From positions 1,054,001 through 1,118,000 of the forward strand of contig JAQOOI010000076.1 in assembly GCA_028554645.1 (NCBI GenBank): DNA of 64,000 nt, read 5' to 3'. The DNA is from Omphalotus guepiniiformis (lineage: Eukaryota; Basidiomycota; Agaricomycetes; Agaricales; Omphalotaceae). The position numbers and the translations under genes were made by a program. The notes beneath the pieces were generated by a model. The model was not told the DNA's origin. It did no database searches and worked only from the letters and a program-made list of their open reading frames with translations. Below, one piece after another: positions 10,901 through 24,400 of this stretch. How positions within the stretch are numbered: position 1 is the stretch's first letter; each line of letters begins with the position of its first letter.

Positions 10901-13900
10901 ATGGAGGGAAACAATCCCGACTGGGCCACCCTCTTCTCTGCGCCCCTCAACCCAACTGTCTTCGCCCATCTCGCTGCTAACGGCGTCCTCGGCCCGCCCC
11001 CGCCCAGACCTAACATCGATGTCCCTCTCAACCAGCCAAGTGCTACCGGTCAATGGTCTAATTCTCCCATCTCATACCAGCCTCCTTCTCCCAAACATCC
11101 TTCTACTCTTCCCCCTTCTCTTTGGATGTCACCTGCTACCTCTTCTACAGCACCCCCAACCCCTGCGGTCGACTACGATGTCGCACATCATTCCTATAGT
11201 CTCTCGCCAACTTCAGATTCAAAATCTACCACTTTCACTGACATTTTCTCCGATGAACTTTTTCCTACTTCTACTTCTCAGATAACATCTCCCAGCGACG
11301 AGCACGCCGCCCAGCTGGCCAAGGAGGACCCCCTTGCGACCCAGGTATGGAAAATGTACGCCAGGACCAAGGCCGGCTTGCCTCACAAGCAACGCATGGA
11401 GAATCTCACCTGGCGCATGATGGCTTTAGCTCTCAAAAGAGGCGATGGAACAGGTCCTCAACCCTTGTCTCCTGCTCCCAGCGACAGCACCAGGGACGAG
11501 CCTTCGCCAGGCTCTCCTAGAACCCATCTTTCTCTTCCTTCTCCTCCTTCAACTTCCGCAGTCCCCGTGAAACTCGAGGAGGTTTCTTCTACTGTCCCAG
11601 TCGCAGACCAGAGAGGCAGGCGCATAGACAAGGGCAAAGCCAGAGTCAAAGTCGTCGGGTTTGACGGCACTAATCAGGACGGTGATAATCCAGAGTGAGT
11701 CTCTATTGCGCATATATGGACCCATATCTCAAACAGTCGTCCCAGAAGTAACTCCTATGGATTGGCGTGCCATATCGCGCTCCAGATCTCGCATTTCAAT
11801 GGACTGGAGACCCACTTCCCGCTCGCGGTCTCGTCCCCCCGAGTCGACAACTGCTTTTGCAGATTTAGGTAGCCTCGGGTTTGACATGTCCTCAGGCGGC
11901 GCGTTTTCTTTTCCCGGCACGAGTACCATCAACTCGATGTCCGGAAAACCCATATCCGGTTTGTCCGCTTCTAGACGCAGTCCTCCACCAGGCATTGGCC
12001 ATGGGATGTCCATGAGTGCAGCAGGAATGGGCATGGGTATGACTTCTATATATGAGGATCCCAACGCTGCTCCCGACATCATGTCCAACGTTCATTCTTC
12101 TTCCCTCCCTTTCGATCCCGCTCTAGACGCCCGCTATGGCGCATATAATCACCATCAGAATAATCCCCACCATTCCACATTTAATTCTCCCGCTTTCTCT
12201 CCCTCCAGTCTCCCTTCTTTCGGTTTACATGGCCTCGCCAGGATTCCAAACGCACCTCTCCCTCCGACTGCTATGCACCATCACCCATCTCACACCTCTC
12301 AGAACATGATGCTCAACACCTCGGGTTTGCCTCCCTCGTTCCATTCTCCAGGTCCGTTTTCTGCCGGTGGAATACAGCGTGGTTCCTCGCCCACCTTTCC
12401 CCGGCACGTGCGTAAAACCAGTTTCGACCACACTGTAAGCAAAGAGACCCTGTTCGCAGGCATCGGTGGAAGGCATCAAGTGAATGGCAAGCCCATTGCC
12501 CCCGAAGCACTCTCCCATCTGCCCATGGCCAATTTAAACGCAGGTGTTGGAATGAAACGGCGCGCCGAAGCTCCCCATGCCGAATCTCTTTTAAGAGGTG
12601 ATCCTTCTGACTTGGAAATGGCAAGTACACCTGGGTTTGGCGTGTCGCAATCACTACCTGCTCACTCACATCTTCACGCACACATTCATGGTGGCGTGCA
12701 GCATTCACATATGCCGCAGCAGCATCATCCTCACCCTTCACATCATCATATGGGCTCGGGGGACACCGACCCCTCATCCTCCGGACCGGGTAGTCCGTTC
12801 CCTTCAACTTCGACATTTAACTTTTCGTTCCCGTCATATGAGACGCAGGGTTCAGAGTATGGAAATGAAGCTGGCGGTGGAAGAGATAGATATGGAGGAG
12901 GAAGCTCGAGAACAGGTCGGCCTGGTCATTCACCGTACGTGGGTAGTCCTCCTGGAGGGGCATCGGTAGAACTTGCACCGGGAGGATCGTCGAATTCTGC
13001 TGGGGCAGGAGGATCCTCGGGTGCTAATGGATCTAGTACTGGAGGACTTTCTGCTGCCGCAGCTAGTGCGTCCGCCGTCATGGCCGAAGGGTATGCGCGG
13101 TTGAGTGCGGCGAATGGTGTCGTTATAGACGATCCTTCGTTACCCGGTGTTGTAGGCATGGGGGGAGTGGATTACAGGGACTTGATGGGTCTCGCGCTTT
13201 ATTCCGGGCTGGAAGATACTCCTGGAGCAAGTGGGAGCAATAGTCATAGCAATGGCAATGGAACGGGAGCGGGAGGAGGAGGAGGAAACAATGGACCTTT
13301 CACACATGTGGATCCCACGCAGATTCTTTCACTGCAAGGAGAGGCGGGTGGAGCTGGAGGGTATGGAGGGTATCAACACGCAAGTCCGTCAAGCGATGGG
13401 TGGGGTCCAACATTGCCAGGTGGAACAAGTTCAAATGCTTCGCCTGAACCGTTCTCGAATGCCTCGACGCCGCCAAGTATTGAAGGTGCATCTACAAGTA
13501 CAGGTGCCGCCGGAGGGACAGGTTCGAGAACGGGCAGAAGGTACATTTCACTCAAAGGAAGTGGTGATGAGGGGAGGAAGAAGAAGGGTGTTCCGTTTGG
13601 TGAGGGTGCGGAATTGAGAAGTTCGAGTAGTACACCAGATTTGGCTGGCGAGGATGGTCCTGCATCAAATTCTACCAGTACGTCAAATACAAAAGATGGT
13701 ACTGGGAAGGGCAATAAAGGAAGCGGTGGCGGAGATGATGACAGTACACCGACACTTTGTACGAATTGTCGAACAACAAATACGCCGCTTTGGAGAAGAG
13801 ATCCAGAGGGACAGCCTTTGTGTGAGTCGAAATCTTTTCACGCATTTGATGTGACCGCTGATGGCCTTTGTATCAGGTAATGCCTGTGGGCTGTTCTATG

Positions 13901-14332
13901 TGAGTACATCTCCGTTGTTCGACATAGCGTTTGACTGATGGTTATATAAGAAATTGCATGGTGTTGTGCGTCCGCTCTCGCTCAAGACGGATGTGATAAA
14001 GAAAAGGTATGTATTCAATCTCCAGCGTCTGTCTTGATCGTCTTATAGACATGAAAAATAGAAATCGCGCATCGGGGACACCGTCTACCGGCTCTCGGAA
14101 ATCCACTCAGGGTTTACCCAAGCTCGCGTCGTCGCGGCCAAGGTCGCAGTCGGCCGTAAACAGTGCTATGCTGGGCAGGGTAGGGCTCGGCTCAGCTAGT
14201 GTTGCTGCAGCGGGAAGCGGGGGTGCGAGTGGTGGACATACGGGGCTTGGGCCGGGTGCTGGGATGGCGATGAAACGACAACGACGTGCTTCAGGAGCAC
14301 AAGGTGGTGCGAAGAGAGGTGATTCGACTTGA
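10901..14332 (+). CDS. AreA/NIT2/Gaf1-type GATA transcription factor (nitrogen regulator)
   Basis: A nuclear DNA-binding protein expected to activate genes for use of poor nitrogen sources. Exon 1 carries the conserved region found N-terminally in AreA/Gaf1 proteins (VWKMYARTKAGLPHKQ then RMENLTWRMMALALKR). Exon 2 continues with MDWRAISRSRSRISMDWRP, followed by several hundred low-complexity residues rich in Ser, Gly, His and Pro. Near the C-terminus is a single class-IV zinc finger, CTNCRTTNTPLWRRDPEGQ followed by PLCNACGLFYKLHG, spaced C-X2-C-X17-C-X2-C. It is split by introns after the third-Cys region, after GLFY and after VIKKR. A basic tail ending GGAKRGDST follows. The exon 1/exon 2 join is uncertain: the canonical donor at 11695 gives the wrong phase, whereas a gtgata donor near 11683 keeps MDWR in frame. 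The start is ATG 10901 (MEGNNPDWATLFSAP). Confidence 0.88.
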
Positions 14333-14914
14333 GGTTAAATAAATTGTCGAACGACACGGGGAGGTTTATCGTGCTCGCTTTTTATATCTTTTTTGTTTGT
14401 GTGCTTGCTTGTGCTTGCATTGTGATTCCTGAATTCAGTCATATATCAGAGAAACACTGTAGTGGTTGTAGAATGTATTAGTACGATCTATTTGTTATTT
14501 TTTGCTTTCTGTTATTTTTTCGCCTCGTTCTAATCGTGCGTTACAACTCTATGTCACATTCTTTTATCTGGTTTGTTTTAGTTCATGTATATGTAGTAGT
14601 ATACTACGTACATCAGGTTGTAAGCAGTTACCTATGTAAGTAGGTGAACCAGGTCTATAGTATTATGCGGTAGAAAGCTTCCATTAGTTATTTCAACCTG
14701 ATATCTATACAGTACTACATATAGTTATAGACTGCAAAATCCTCTGAGACAGCAAGCATTTTGGAAATTAGATCTATTGTGTTTTCAAGTCTCTTTGAAT
14801 CTTTGAATCCGCAAGTGGCGCATCACTCCGGTAAAATAATAAAGAGAGGCCATATTGAGATCAGCAGGTGTACTAACAATTGCCAAACTGCAGTTTTGTT
14901 CGCTGTGACTTGAG
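14333..14914. other. AT-rich gap with probable 5' leader intron of the Arf exchange factor gene
   Basis: About 0.58 kb. The first part is AT-rich 3' UTR-like sequence after the GATA gene. Towards the end, a donor (gtaaaa at 14831), a perfect branch-point string TACTAAC at 14871-14877 and acceptors at 14893 (ctgcag) or 14914 (ttgag) suggest an intron just before the first recognised coding exon of the next gene. I find no in-frame ATG upstream of it. Confidence 0.4.
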
Positions 14915-17900
14915 GCTTGACCCATAACCTTGTTTTCTCATTCTTTGACTCGTCGCCCACACTGGCGTCCATTTTCCGTCCAAATACGAGCGCTTCGCGC
15001 AGCAATAGCGTGCCACCAACTGCGTTTCCGGGTGGGCTCCAGCCAGTAGCGTCGGCTGATGTGAATAACGCGAGGAGCTTGCATCGCAGGGTGTCGCGTA
15101 CAGACTTGGACTTCGAGCAGGCGTTGAGGGCAGAAGGTACAGTGAAAATAAGGGAAGGATTGGATGTGAATTCGTTAGGTGTTGTTGAGTCGCCTTCGCC
15201 TGTGTCGCCGCCGTCGAGATCTTCAAATTATCGAACCCCACCGACGAGTACCACCAAGCAGCCATCAACACCAAACGTGATTCCACCTACTCCCTCTCCC
15301 GTCGCTGGTCCTTCCAGCAGCCCAAGAATTCCTCAGTCGGCTTCTGCAACGTCGTCGAACGACATGTTCACTAACGACGATGACAATGGGACTAATAGAC
15401 ACGTCAATAGGCGGTCAATGTATCGATCACCCGGAACGTCCAGCAGTCCTGATCTCGCGACGCTTCTGCGCAAGACAAAGGGCGAACGTGGTGTTGTTGG
15501 ACCCAGGGAAAGACGGAGAGCATCACCTCCGCCTTTACCTGTTCACGATCGGTCACAATTCCAGACTGCGCCTCAGTCTCCTTCCCCTTTGCTCAAAGGC
15601 AAGAACAGGGTCGAGCGCGTTATGCATCCACATGACGCTAGTGCTGGTGTCTCGGATTGGGTTATTCCTAGTCCGAATAAGCCAAAAGAGAATGGTGCAA
15701 ATAGTTCGCCAGGAAAGGTATGGAATCCAAAATAATCTTGTACACCCAATTAATCTTTTTTTCTTGCTCTTCAGCCTACCAAATCTACCGTAAGATCAAA
15801 GGCCAGTACCTTTTTAGGGAAGATGCTTGGGCAGAACACTGTTCGGGAACGTTCTGTGGGTTTGGTCGTGTTCTTATTGCGGCTTGCTTGCTGATATTTC
15901 CTCTATAGAAAACGGACGCCAGTGCGCAGAACCTTCCTTCTTCCAATACCCTACTCGATGCTTTCACACCTCCTGTTCCTCCCCTTCCTCCAAGTCATCA
16001 AAACACGTCTATACGCTCTCCTATCGCTGACGTTTTCTCCTCTCCTAACAATCACCTCAATCCTCCCAATCCTCCCTCGACATCCAAACCTCTTCCACCC
16101 ATCATGGGCCTGCCTTCACCAGCTTCACCAGCTCGGGACGACGACGACGACCCGGACGAGCGCTCGTTGGTCTTTGTCGAAAAACTCCCTGTAACACCCA
16201 CACCCGAGTCACGAACGTACCGACCTTCTGAAGCGTTGACTGTCACTGGCAAACGCAGGAGCATGAGCGTCAGCGATGCTGAGCTGAAAAGAATGATGAT
16301 GAGTGCCTCTGCCAAGACAGAACTGCCGCGTACGCCAAAAGGGTCGCTCGACTTGTATGAAAGACCGGAGGAAGAGCAGAGCGCTGAAGCTGGAGTCGGT
16401 GCCGAAGATACCACTTTGAACGGCATACTGAACGATTTCAAAGGACAGCTTTCTCAGTTAGACCCTTTGAATTCGCCTACATCACTCGACCTGCGCGATC
16501 CCTCCACGCCTGCTAGGCGTGCTGCGTACTCGTACTCAAAAACTGATAGCGTTATTTTGTCTTCTTCTCGGCGCAGTGGGGAAGGGTCGGACACAGATAG
16601 GGCACGTTCTCCTACCCGTATCATGGCGCCAACTGTCATGTTACAACGTCCACCTCAAACTGATGATGATGATGATGAGGCCGAGGTGGACACTGATGAG
16701 CACCGCCAATCTCCCACATCTACTCACAGGTCATCTGCGGCATCAACGCTGGACCCAATTGTACCTCCGCGAACAACATCACTGCATACACCAGTTCGCT
16801 CCAGCTCGGGACCTGCAGCTAACTTACGCACCAGTATGACGAGACAAAGCTTGAGTCCCCTGAGATCGCGGACTGGACCCGCGGGTACTACGTCTTCCCC
16901 GTCGTCTTATACAGGCGCAAGTGCTGCTCGCGGGTTGCGTGTAATGCATAGGTCAACTGCGTCAAGCTCTGAACCATCACTTATACCTACCAGTGGGGCT
17001 GAAGATTCCAGATTATGTGGGTCTTAATTTCTCTGCCCTCTGATCTACTTGAACTCATAACTTTGTTGTGCATGCAGCATCACAACAAGATCTCACCGTC
17101 AACGATCTTACTCTTTCACGATACTCTTCAATAAGCGCACATTCCGCCCGACGTGCAAGTGCCAGTGCTGCCAGTGGCAGTGGTAATCACAACGCAGGTG
17201 TAAGTGAAGATACCTCCGAAATGGACGCACGTGGGCAGGAACTGTCTCAGCGTTGCTGGAATGAAGATGAGGAATTTCTTGGGAAAGAGAAAATTGCGGA
17301 ATGGCTGGGTGGGACGTGAGTAGCCCGCGTTTTCACCCCTGTATAATATTGACTTCAGCCTATCTGAACAGCGGTCGTATCAACAAATTTGCGCTTCAGC
17401 ATTATATGGACTTTTTCGACTTTTCAGGGCTTAGGCTCGACCTTGCCTTCAGACGCCTTTGCGCCAAACTGTTTTTGAAAGGAGAGACGCAGCAGGTTGA
17501 CCGTATTCTCGAAGAATTCAGTCGACGATATTGGGACTGTAACCCTGGAGGTGTTTACGGCAGTGCCAGTGGGTCCTCTTTCGACCTCTTGCGATTCATG
17601 TGCTGACGGTCCATCTCTAGATATTGTTCATGCAGTCTCATATTCTCTGTTGTTACTCAACACTGACCTGCATGTCGCCGATCTCACGACTCGCATGTCA
17701 CGGAACCAGTTCGTCCGCAACACTCTCACCGCGATCCAGATGCAACTTCAGCCTACTGCTTACACTTCTATAGCTTCATCTCCGTCAGATTCGTACGATG
17801 ACACAGGTAGTATGCAAGGATTCCCAACTGCAGGATCAGCTGGAGCCGAGAGCGTTTCTGGACCAGAGGCGAGCACACGCTCCAAGAGAAGCGATAGCAT

Positions 17901-19966
17901 CACTAGCTGGAATAGCATCTCGAAGGAAACTATTATGTCCTCACCTGCCCTATCGTTAGCTACGACGCAAATTACGACCCCGGGCGGGCAACTGGGCAAC
18001 GATAGCACGCCAAGTGTGCAGATGAACGGTGGAGCCAGCGGGACTGGGAGCGGGCTTGTGGGCGAACATAGAATGTCGGGTTCGACGTCATCTTCTGGCC
18101 CTAGCATGGTTTATGGAAGAGCATGGGAGGCAAACATGGAAAGTTTGTTAAAGGTATGCCCCTTTTTTGCATATGTCTTCTTCCGGTCTTACCAAAATAT
18201 GTACAGGAAATGTATAACGCCATCAAAAGCCAGCAGATCCTGCAGCCTCTTAATATCAGTCGATCCTCCACATCATCTCTCAGCCCTGGCCCTGGGCACG
18301 TTCTTCGGAACCGCAGTTTGCGTGGTCCTCCTGATCGACTAACAACGTTAAAGCGTGGAAGCATTCGCGGCATTCAATCCATTATGGGTGGCCCTTCAGG
18401 TGTCAGTCCTTACAGTAGTAATAGTAGTATTGACGGTAGAGCTAGTCCATCACCCAGCTTTGCGGCGTCTACAAACGAGGTGGATTTCTCCTTTGATATT
18501 GATATGGACAATGGAGAGCTCATCAAGCCTTTTTTGCAGGTTATGTACGGGTCAAGCTCATCCTTCCTTTCCCCAACCCTCGGCTTTGCATCCAATTTAT
18601 CGCACACTATCATACGCGAAACGCAGGAAGACGATGACCGGAGCTCTCATAGTGCTGCGTCAAGTACCACAACTATCAGTATCACCGATGAGGAACTGGC
18701 CTTACTTGGCGCGCCCTGGGCCAAGGAGGGTATGCTTTGCCGGAAACAGTATTGGGAATCTGCAGGGAAAAGGGCGAAGGACAAGGCATGGCTGGACGTG
18801 TTCGTCGTGATCCAAAAAGGCGAGCTGAATATGTTTACATTTGGAGAGAGTGGTGGCGGTGGCTCGGGAGTGGTTGGTGGCGGAAACTGGCTAGTAAGTG
18901 GAATTTTGAAGTCGTATAAGCATCCCTCATCTGAGTTGGTTCTGGTAGTCTAATGCCAATGCTGTTGGTACAGTCCAGCTTGCACACTCTTTGGCTCACG
19001 CACTTCCTGCGCCTGGATATAATCGACAACGCCCTCATTGCATGGTCTTGACGCTCTCCAACGGCGGTGTATATTTCTTTCAAGCTGGTACTGAGGAACT
19101 CGTCAATGAGTGGGTATCTACATGCAATTATTGGGCTGCTCGAATGAGTAAGGAGCCTCTCGCTGGCGGTGTATCCAACATGGAATATGGTTGGAATCGT
19201 GTGAATGAAGCTGCCCATCTCCGCTCGCAGTCTGACGGTGAGTCAATTCGAGATAGCGATGCTACTAGTGTTCGGAGTGGGAAGAGTAGTCGAAGCCGGT
19301 TTGGTTGGCGGGAAGGAGCGGCTACTGTCCGAGCGACGCATTCTCCCTGGGTGGATAGGGTTTTTATCAACGATTGGAAGCCCCCGATGCCACCGGTGAT
19401 GTCCAGTGTGCATGATGAAGAAACTCAGCTGGATGCCCTGCGAAAGCACGTCCGGTCCATGAAGAAGGATCTTCAGAGGCATAACGAGCTGCGTGAACCA
19501 ATGGCAGCCTTAGTAAGCTTATATCGCGATGTACTCTTGCGATGTTGATACTGAAACCGCTCTATCCAGTACCAGCCTCGTTCCAATAACGCTGTGAAGG
19601 CTCAAAGCAACTGGGAAAAGAAATCTCAATATTTGCTGACGGAAATAGTGAAATATGATTCGTACATCGACTCTTTACAGACTGCTATGTCCCTGCGACT
19701 CAAGAAGAGGGGAGAAAAAGGTGTGTAGAGTAGCGTCAGTGCAAGCACGATAATTGACTTCCCGTGTAGCTTTGGAGAGAGCCTTGAACGGTCCCAATCC
19801 AAATGACGATACGTCAAATGATACCAAAGGTCGCTGGAAAGGACTCGAAGCGACGATAAACGAGGACGAAGAACCGGTAACTCCGAATCCTGCTCAGCCT
19901 CCCACTTCGTCTCGAATGCATAGACGAGAGACGGCAGAGGGAGGAGACATGGACGATGATGAGTGA
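14915..19966 (+). CDS. EFA6/Sec74-type Arf guanine-nucleotide exchange factor (Sec7-PH), start unresolved
   Basis: Loads GTP onto Arf GTPases at the plasma membrane. The long N-terminal part is disordered (Ser/Pro/Thr-rich, with SRTDLDFEQALRAEG and a run of Asp at 16664-16678). The Sec7 domain begins near 17250 (NEDEEFLGKEKIAEWLGG). It holds the glutamic-finger segment FLKGETQQVDRILEEF and, across an intron, VHAVSYSLLLLNTDLHVADL. A PH domain follows (WAKEGMLCRKQYW, then KDKAWLDVFVVIQKGELNMF) with a second half around CMVLTLSNGGVYFFQAG, then a C-terminal coiled-coil-like region (LDALRKHVRSMKKDLQRHNE) and an acidic end. Sec7-PH-coiled coil is the EFA6/PSD layout, known in S. pombe as Sec74. The coding frame is solid from about 14915, but it begins without an ATG, so a first exon upstream is missing from this model. 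Confidence 0.85.
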
Positions 19967-21422
19967 AATGTGTAAAATCATGTAGCAATGCTTTCATGTT
20001 CAATGTACGATACATATTATATTCTTTGGGATGCTGCTCACCTTCATATTACTATACACTTACATTTCGGATCTTCACTTTATTATCTTGTTTCTCTTCT
20101 CTTGTTTTCCTGCTACTCGAATACCCGCAATCGTAATGGAGCTTCATCTGCATACTCCCTCCCTTCAGCAGGTTCAGCCCCGCTGGTCCCCTGCGGCTAC
20201 CTCCGAAAGTGAACAAATGGTTTTAGAAGTTGTAGGACTCAAGTACGTTTGCCTCAAATACAGAAAAAACTTGCCTTGCTGCCAAGGCTATATGAGATCA
20301 GCTGCAGGGGCCACTGAGTCGTATTCGGACATGAACATGATTCTGTGAACCAATATACATAGTATGTAGACGACTTTAACGTCGACACGAATGTCATTCG
20401 TCAAGACCTCTGCACTGTATCGATAATCACCCCTCAGGTAACCCCTATACCAACGCTGTCATCGCCCGTCGACATTAAGTGTTCATGCAAGCATCTCCTG
20501 CCACCGCCAGCCTATAGTTCCACCGTTGAGTGGGAAATGCGATGCAAGAACCGAAGATGATTAGGTACGTCGTCGTAGTATGGCTCATCCTGCTTCCAGC
20601 AACATTGCTACTTCTACTTCCAGCAGTGTAGTGTCTTCTGATCGCTAGATGTGTCACTCTTTGCTAAAACATATACCCAGCGCCTTGTTGTGCCTCTACT
20701 AACTAGTCGTGTATTTCCGGTAGTCATTGCATTGGGCGTCGGCGAACTCCTGATATTGTTGAATGTGATGGATCTGAGACCAGGACGTCAACGATCGCTC
20801 GCTGTAGGAAAAGCTTCCGACAGTACTTGCCTCGAAACCACCACCTCATGCGTTCCACGTATTTCTCAACATTTTGTTCGCGATCCCTCATCGTCCTTGA
20901 GATTGCATTGAGCCACCCATACGATGCTCTGACACACAGATCTCCTGCTGGCTTATTCCTCAAGTCTAGTGACGATCATAAGGCACTGTACTGATCGGTT
21001 TTGCTATCGATCAAATTGCAGCCAGGAATCTACAGAAAGCGCCCAGCAGCTGTATAGCAGTTAGCACTTCGAGTGCATTTCGAGACCCCTTCCCATCTGA
21101 GGCGCAACTTGGTTCAACTGTGGCGTACTAGGTGGAACTCGCTTACGATGTTTGGGAGTGTTTGCATACTGTTCGAATACCTCGCGGCAGGCCATGGAAT
21201 TTCCGTGATCTCTCTTTTATCCCTCTTTCGCGATATCTCTTTTCACCTCCTACGACATAACATAACCGCCTTGATTCTACCATAATCTGTGCTTTTACTT
21301 ATCCGGAGACCTTTCATATTTCATTACTTCTTCTGCTCCCTCGTGGACGAACGATATTGATTTACAACTCTACTGCTCACCGTTCAGGAAGTCCATTCCG
21401 TGTGCAATAAATCTTCTTCACA
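19967..21422. other. 1.46-kb intergenic region
   Basis: No gene is supportable here. Frames at 20031-20348 and 20651-20911 lack family resemblance, credible introns or coding-like composition. It presumably carries the terminator of the Arf exchange factor and the promoter and leader of the next gene. No repeats or RNA genes are visible. Confidence 0.5.
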
Positions 21423-24400
21423 ATGTCAGCTGCGGGCTCTGGAGAGATTTTGAAGCCCATTTTAATGCGCTCAAGCACTCCCGGTATGTAATCTCGCAGA
21501 CTACCTGGTGTTTTCGTACTGATGGGACGGCCAGCTCCAAATGAGAAAGGTACATGTTTCATACGTGCTTAATGCGCCGTACTCAATATCCTTCTCAAGT
21601 TCTCAAATATCTCGACGGAATGTCTCGGGAAGAGCTTGATGATCCAGACGACTATAGAAGCAATCACTCCGGTAGCTCTCGACGCCCGTCTCGGAGCGGA
21701 TTGCACTCTCCGAGAAGTCAGAATGGTCAGGTCTTTCGGAACTAGACGCTCTCATCGTTTATTGACATACCAAAATATTCAGCCAATCACTTACGCGGAG
21801 ACGATGATGATGATGTGCGTTCCGATGTGCAGCAGAGGTCGGAAAATGGGACGGCCTTACCTGTCGTACGTGTACTCAACCTATCCCCGTTTGGTTGTTA
21901 CTGACTATTGCGCTAGCGTGAACCAAGTCCGCACGATCCTCCTGGTCCACACTATGAGTCTTATGATTCGGGTCCATCATTCGGAAACTTAGGGCCTTTA
22001 CCAGTGGACGATTATCCTGCTCACACTGGGTATACCCAAAACACATGGGCTGTGAGCAACAGTCACTTTCGTCTTATTCTTTCTTTAAATTTTGTTTTAG
22101 CAACCTCCTTGGGATGATGATGATCCGAATGCCCAGATTCCTTGGAACTTAGATGCGAGCAATCCTCATGATAATAACACTCCAGGATATGCTAGGATAC
22201 CCCTTCCGGAGTCTGTTGCATCTCCTCGAGCTACCTCTATTGCAATTGGGGTGGAGAGTCCTTCAAGTAGAAACACTCATAAACTGTTGTCAAGGGCTTC
22301 CGAGAAGCCTTCTTCAGAGGTTGCTTCTCAGGCACCGCCTACTGTAAGTGATCCGCATTGTTGTTCAAGATGCCTTCCTGATTTGATATCTCAGTCCCCT
22401 AAAAGTACTGTGCGTGCTCCAAGCAGAGGCGATGGCAGACCTCTATCACCGCTTTCTCTTAAATCTCGCGCTACGGGCAGATCAAAGGCAACAGACAAGG
22501 GCACCGTTTATCCACCTCTTCCAGAAAGCAGAGTCGGAGATGATGAGATGTTGACATTTGGTGCTCCGTTATCACCCACTCAGTCGAGGGCCCCCACACG
22601 TTCTAAAGCGCCCTCGGTCACGCCTTCTGATTCCCTCTCTCAAGTCTACAACAAAAGATCTAGGGCTCACTCACGTCAAGAAGGTTCAAACGTAAATAGA
22701 TCCGAAGCAGGTAATAACGGTGGCGAGTTTTCACCACGAAGTGGTTCCCGGCAGATTCAAAATGGTGCGTGTCTAGTCTTTAGGTCCACGCAAAACTTTC
22801 CTTCTAACCAACTCGTCGTGGTACTTAGGACATGCACCTATGTCTCCTACCGGATTTTCGCACCAAAGCAGGCCATTTTCGCCTTACAGGCACGCACCCA
22901 CCACTGAGGACTTACTCAATGCTGCTGCGCGAGGGCGAGCTCTTGTTATTCCAGAGGAAGACGAGCCACAGAAGCCCCCATCTGTTAAGCAACCCTCTGT
23001 AGTACCATCAAAGATCTCGAAAACTCCTTCCGCCGCGCCGTCTGCCGCACAATCTCATCGTTCTAGGCAATCGGGCACAGTTGCAAATGGCAAATCTTCG
23101 TTGAAACAGTCTTCTATTGCACCATCTCAGCGTAGTCAAGCTAGTCGGAAGCGGGATTCGAATGCAACTCCAACCCCTGCCCGCCCTCAGTCCCCAGAGA
23201 TGGATGAACTAAATCAAGAGGAGGCTCGTATCGTCGAACAAGCCCTTGCATCTGCTGCTAGAACACCGCGAACTTCGTTCTATACGCCTTCAGCATTAGA
23301 TGCAGAAGTTGCACAAAGCAATTTCCATGATTTGGAGTTGTGTATTTTACTTCATCAGCTGAAAGCTCCGCAGACGCATGAGCTGGTCAGGAAGGTGGTG
23401 TTGAAAGCTGTAAAACAGAGAATGAAGAAATTGAGCATGAAATATGACAACGAGGTGGATTTTGTCGTCATTTCCTGCTCTCTTTTTTTCTCACGTCTCT
23501 GCACTTGTATAGTCCATTAAGCAATACTCGAGGGCTCATCACAATCACGATCCTATCTCCCAGCTTCCCGTGGAGGACCCCGATGTGAGTTGAGTTGTGC
23601 TTGTAAAGGCAGGCATGACGTTGACATCCTAATCCCAGGAACCTCCGAGATGGGCCGCAGACCTCAAAAGGGAAATTCTCCTGATGCAGCAGCGCATCGA
23701 GAGTCTCGGTCCAAAGATTGAGAACTTACGACCTCCTCCACCACAGTCCTTTGATGAAGGCGATAAATATTATGACGATGACGAGTACACCCATACACCA
23801 GCCACCCAAACGGTCAACATACATACTCAAGCCACTGGTACCATGGCTGAGTCGATGTATCAGCCCGAGACCGAGATGACCATGGAAGATGCGCATCCAG
23901 GACACCAATTCGAGGATGACGGCGAGTTTGAGCACGAGGATGATGGCGAAATGACAGAGATGGGACATCGAGGATTCCCTGCTCCCACCACTGACCAAAC
24001 TCACACTCCTCCCAATTACGCCATCTCAAACGACAGGGACGATTCTCCTGGGCAACAGTATCTGGAAGAGGAGCTATATAAATTACGACAGCGTCCTTCC
24101 AAGGCTGGTGCCGAAGAGACGACTTGGGATGTGCAGCGCTCCGACGCCGACGAAGGTTACGGCGAAGAACATGCTCCCGTTATGATTCCGACTATTGCTG
24201 GTTCCGAGACGGGGGATTTTGACAAGCGGTCGCGGTCGCCACCTTTACCACCCATTCCGCAGGAAGTCGCAAGTCAGCGGAGTGTCACATCAGCCCCACA
24301 TTTGCCAGCAGAGTACAATAATACTCAAGGTGTACCACCTTGGCAGAAGATTCACCAAAGATTGCTTAGTTGGGCTATCATTTGGCGATTCAATGAACTC

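Noticed and set aside
10594..11053. Antisense frames of 87-145 codons at the 5' end of the GATA gene
   Set aside because: They overlap the well-supported first exon, are rich in residues expected from antisense translation, and have no introns or family match.
12225..12816. Antisense frames of up to 167 codons inside the GATA gene
   Set aside because: The sense strand is a continuous coding exon; low-complexity Ser/Pro/His coding sequence often leaves the opposite strand open.
20651..20911. 86-codon plus-strand frame in the 1.46-kb gap
   Set aside because: No family resemblance, no splice-supported extension and no conserved-looking motif; treated as chance.
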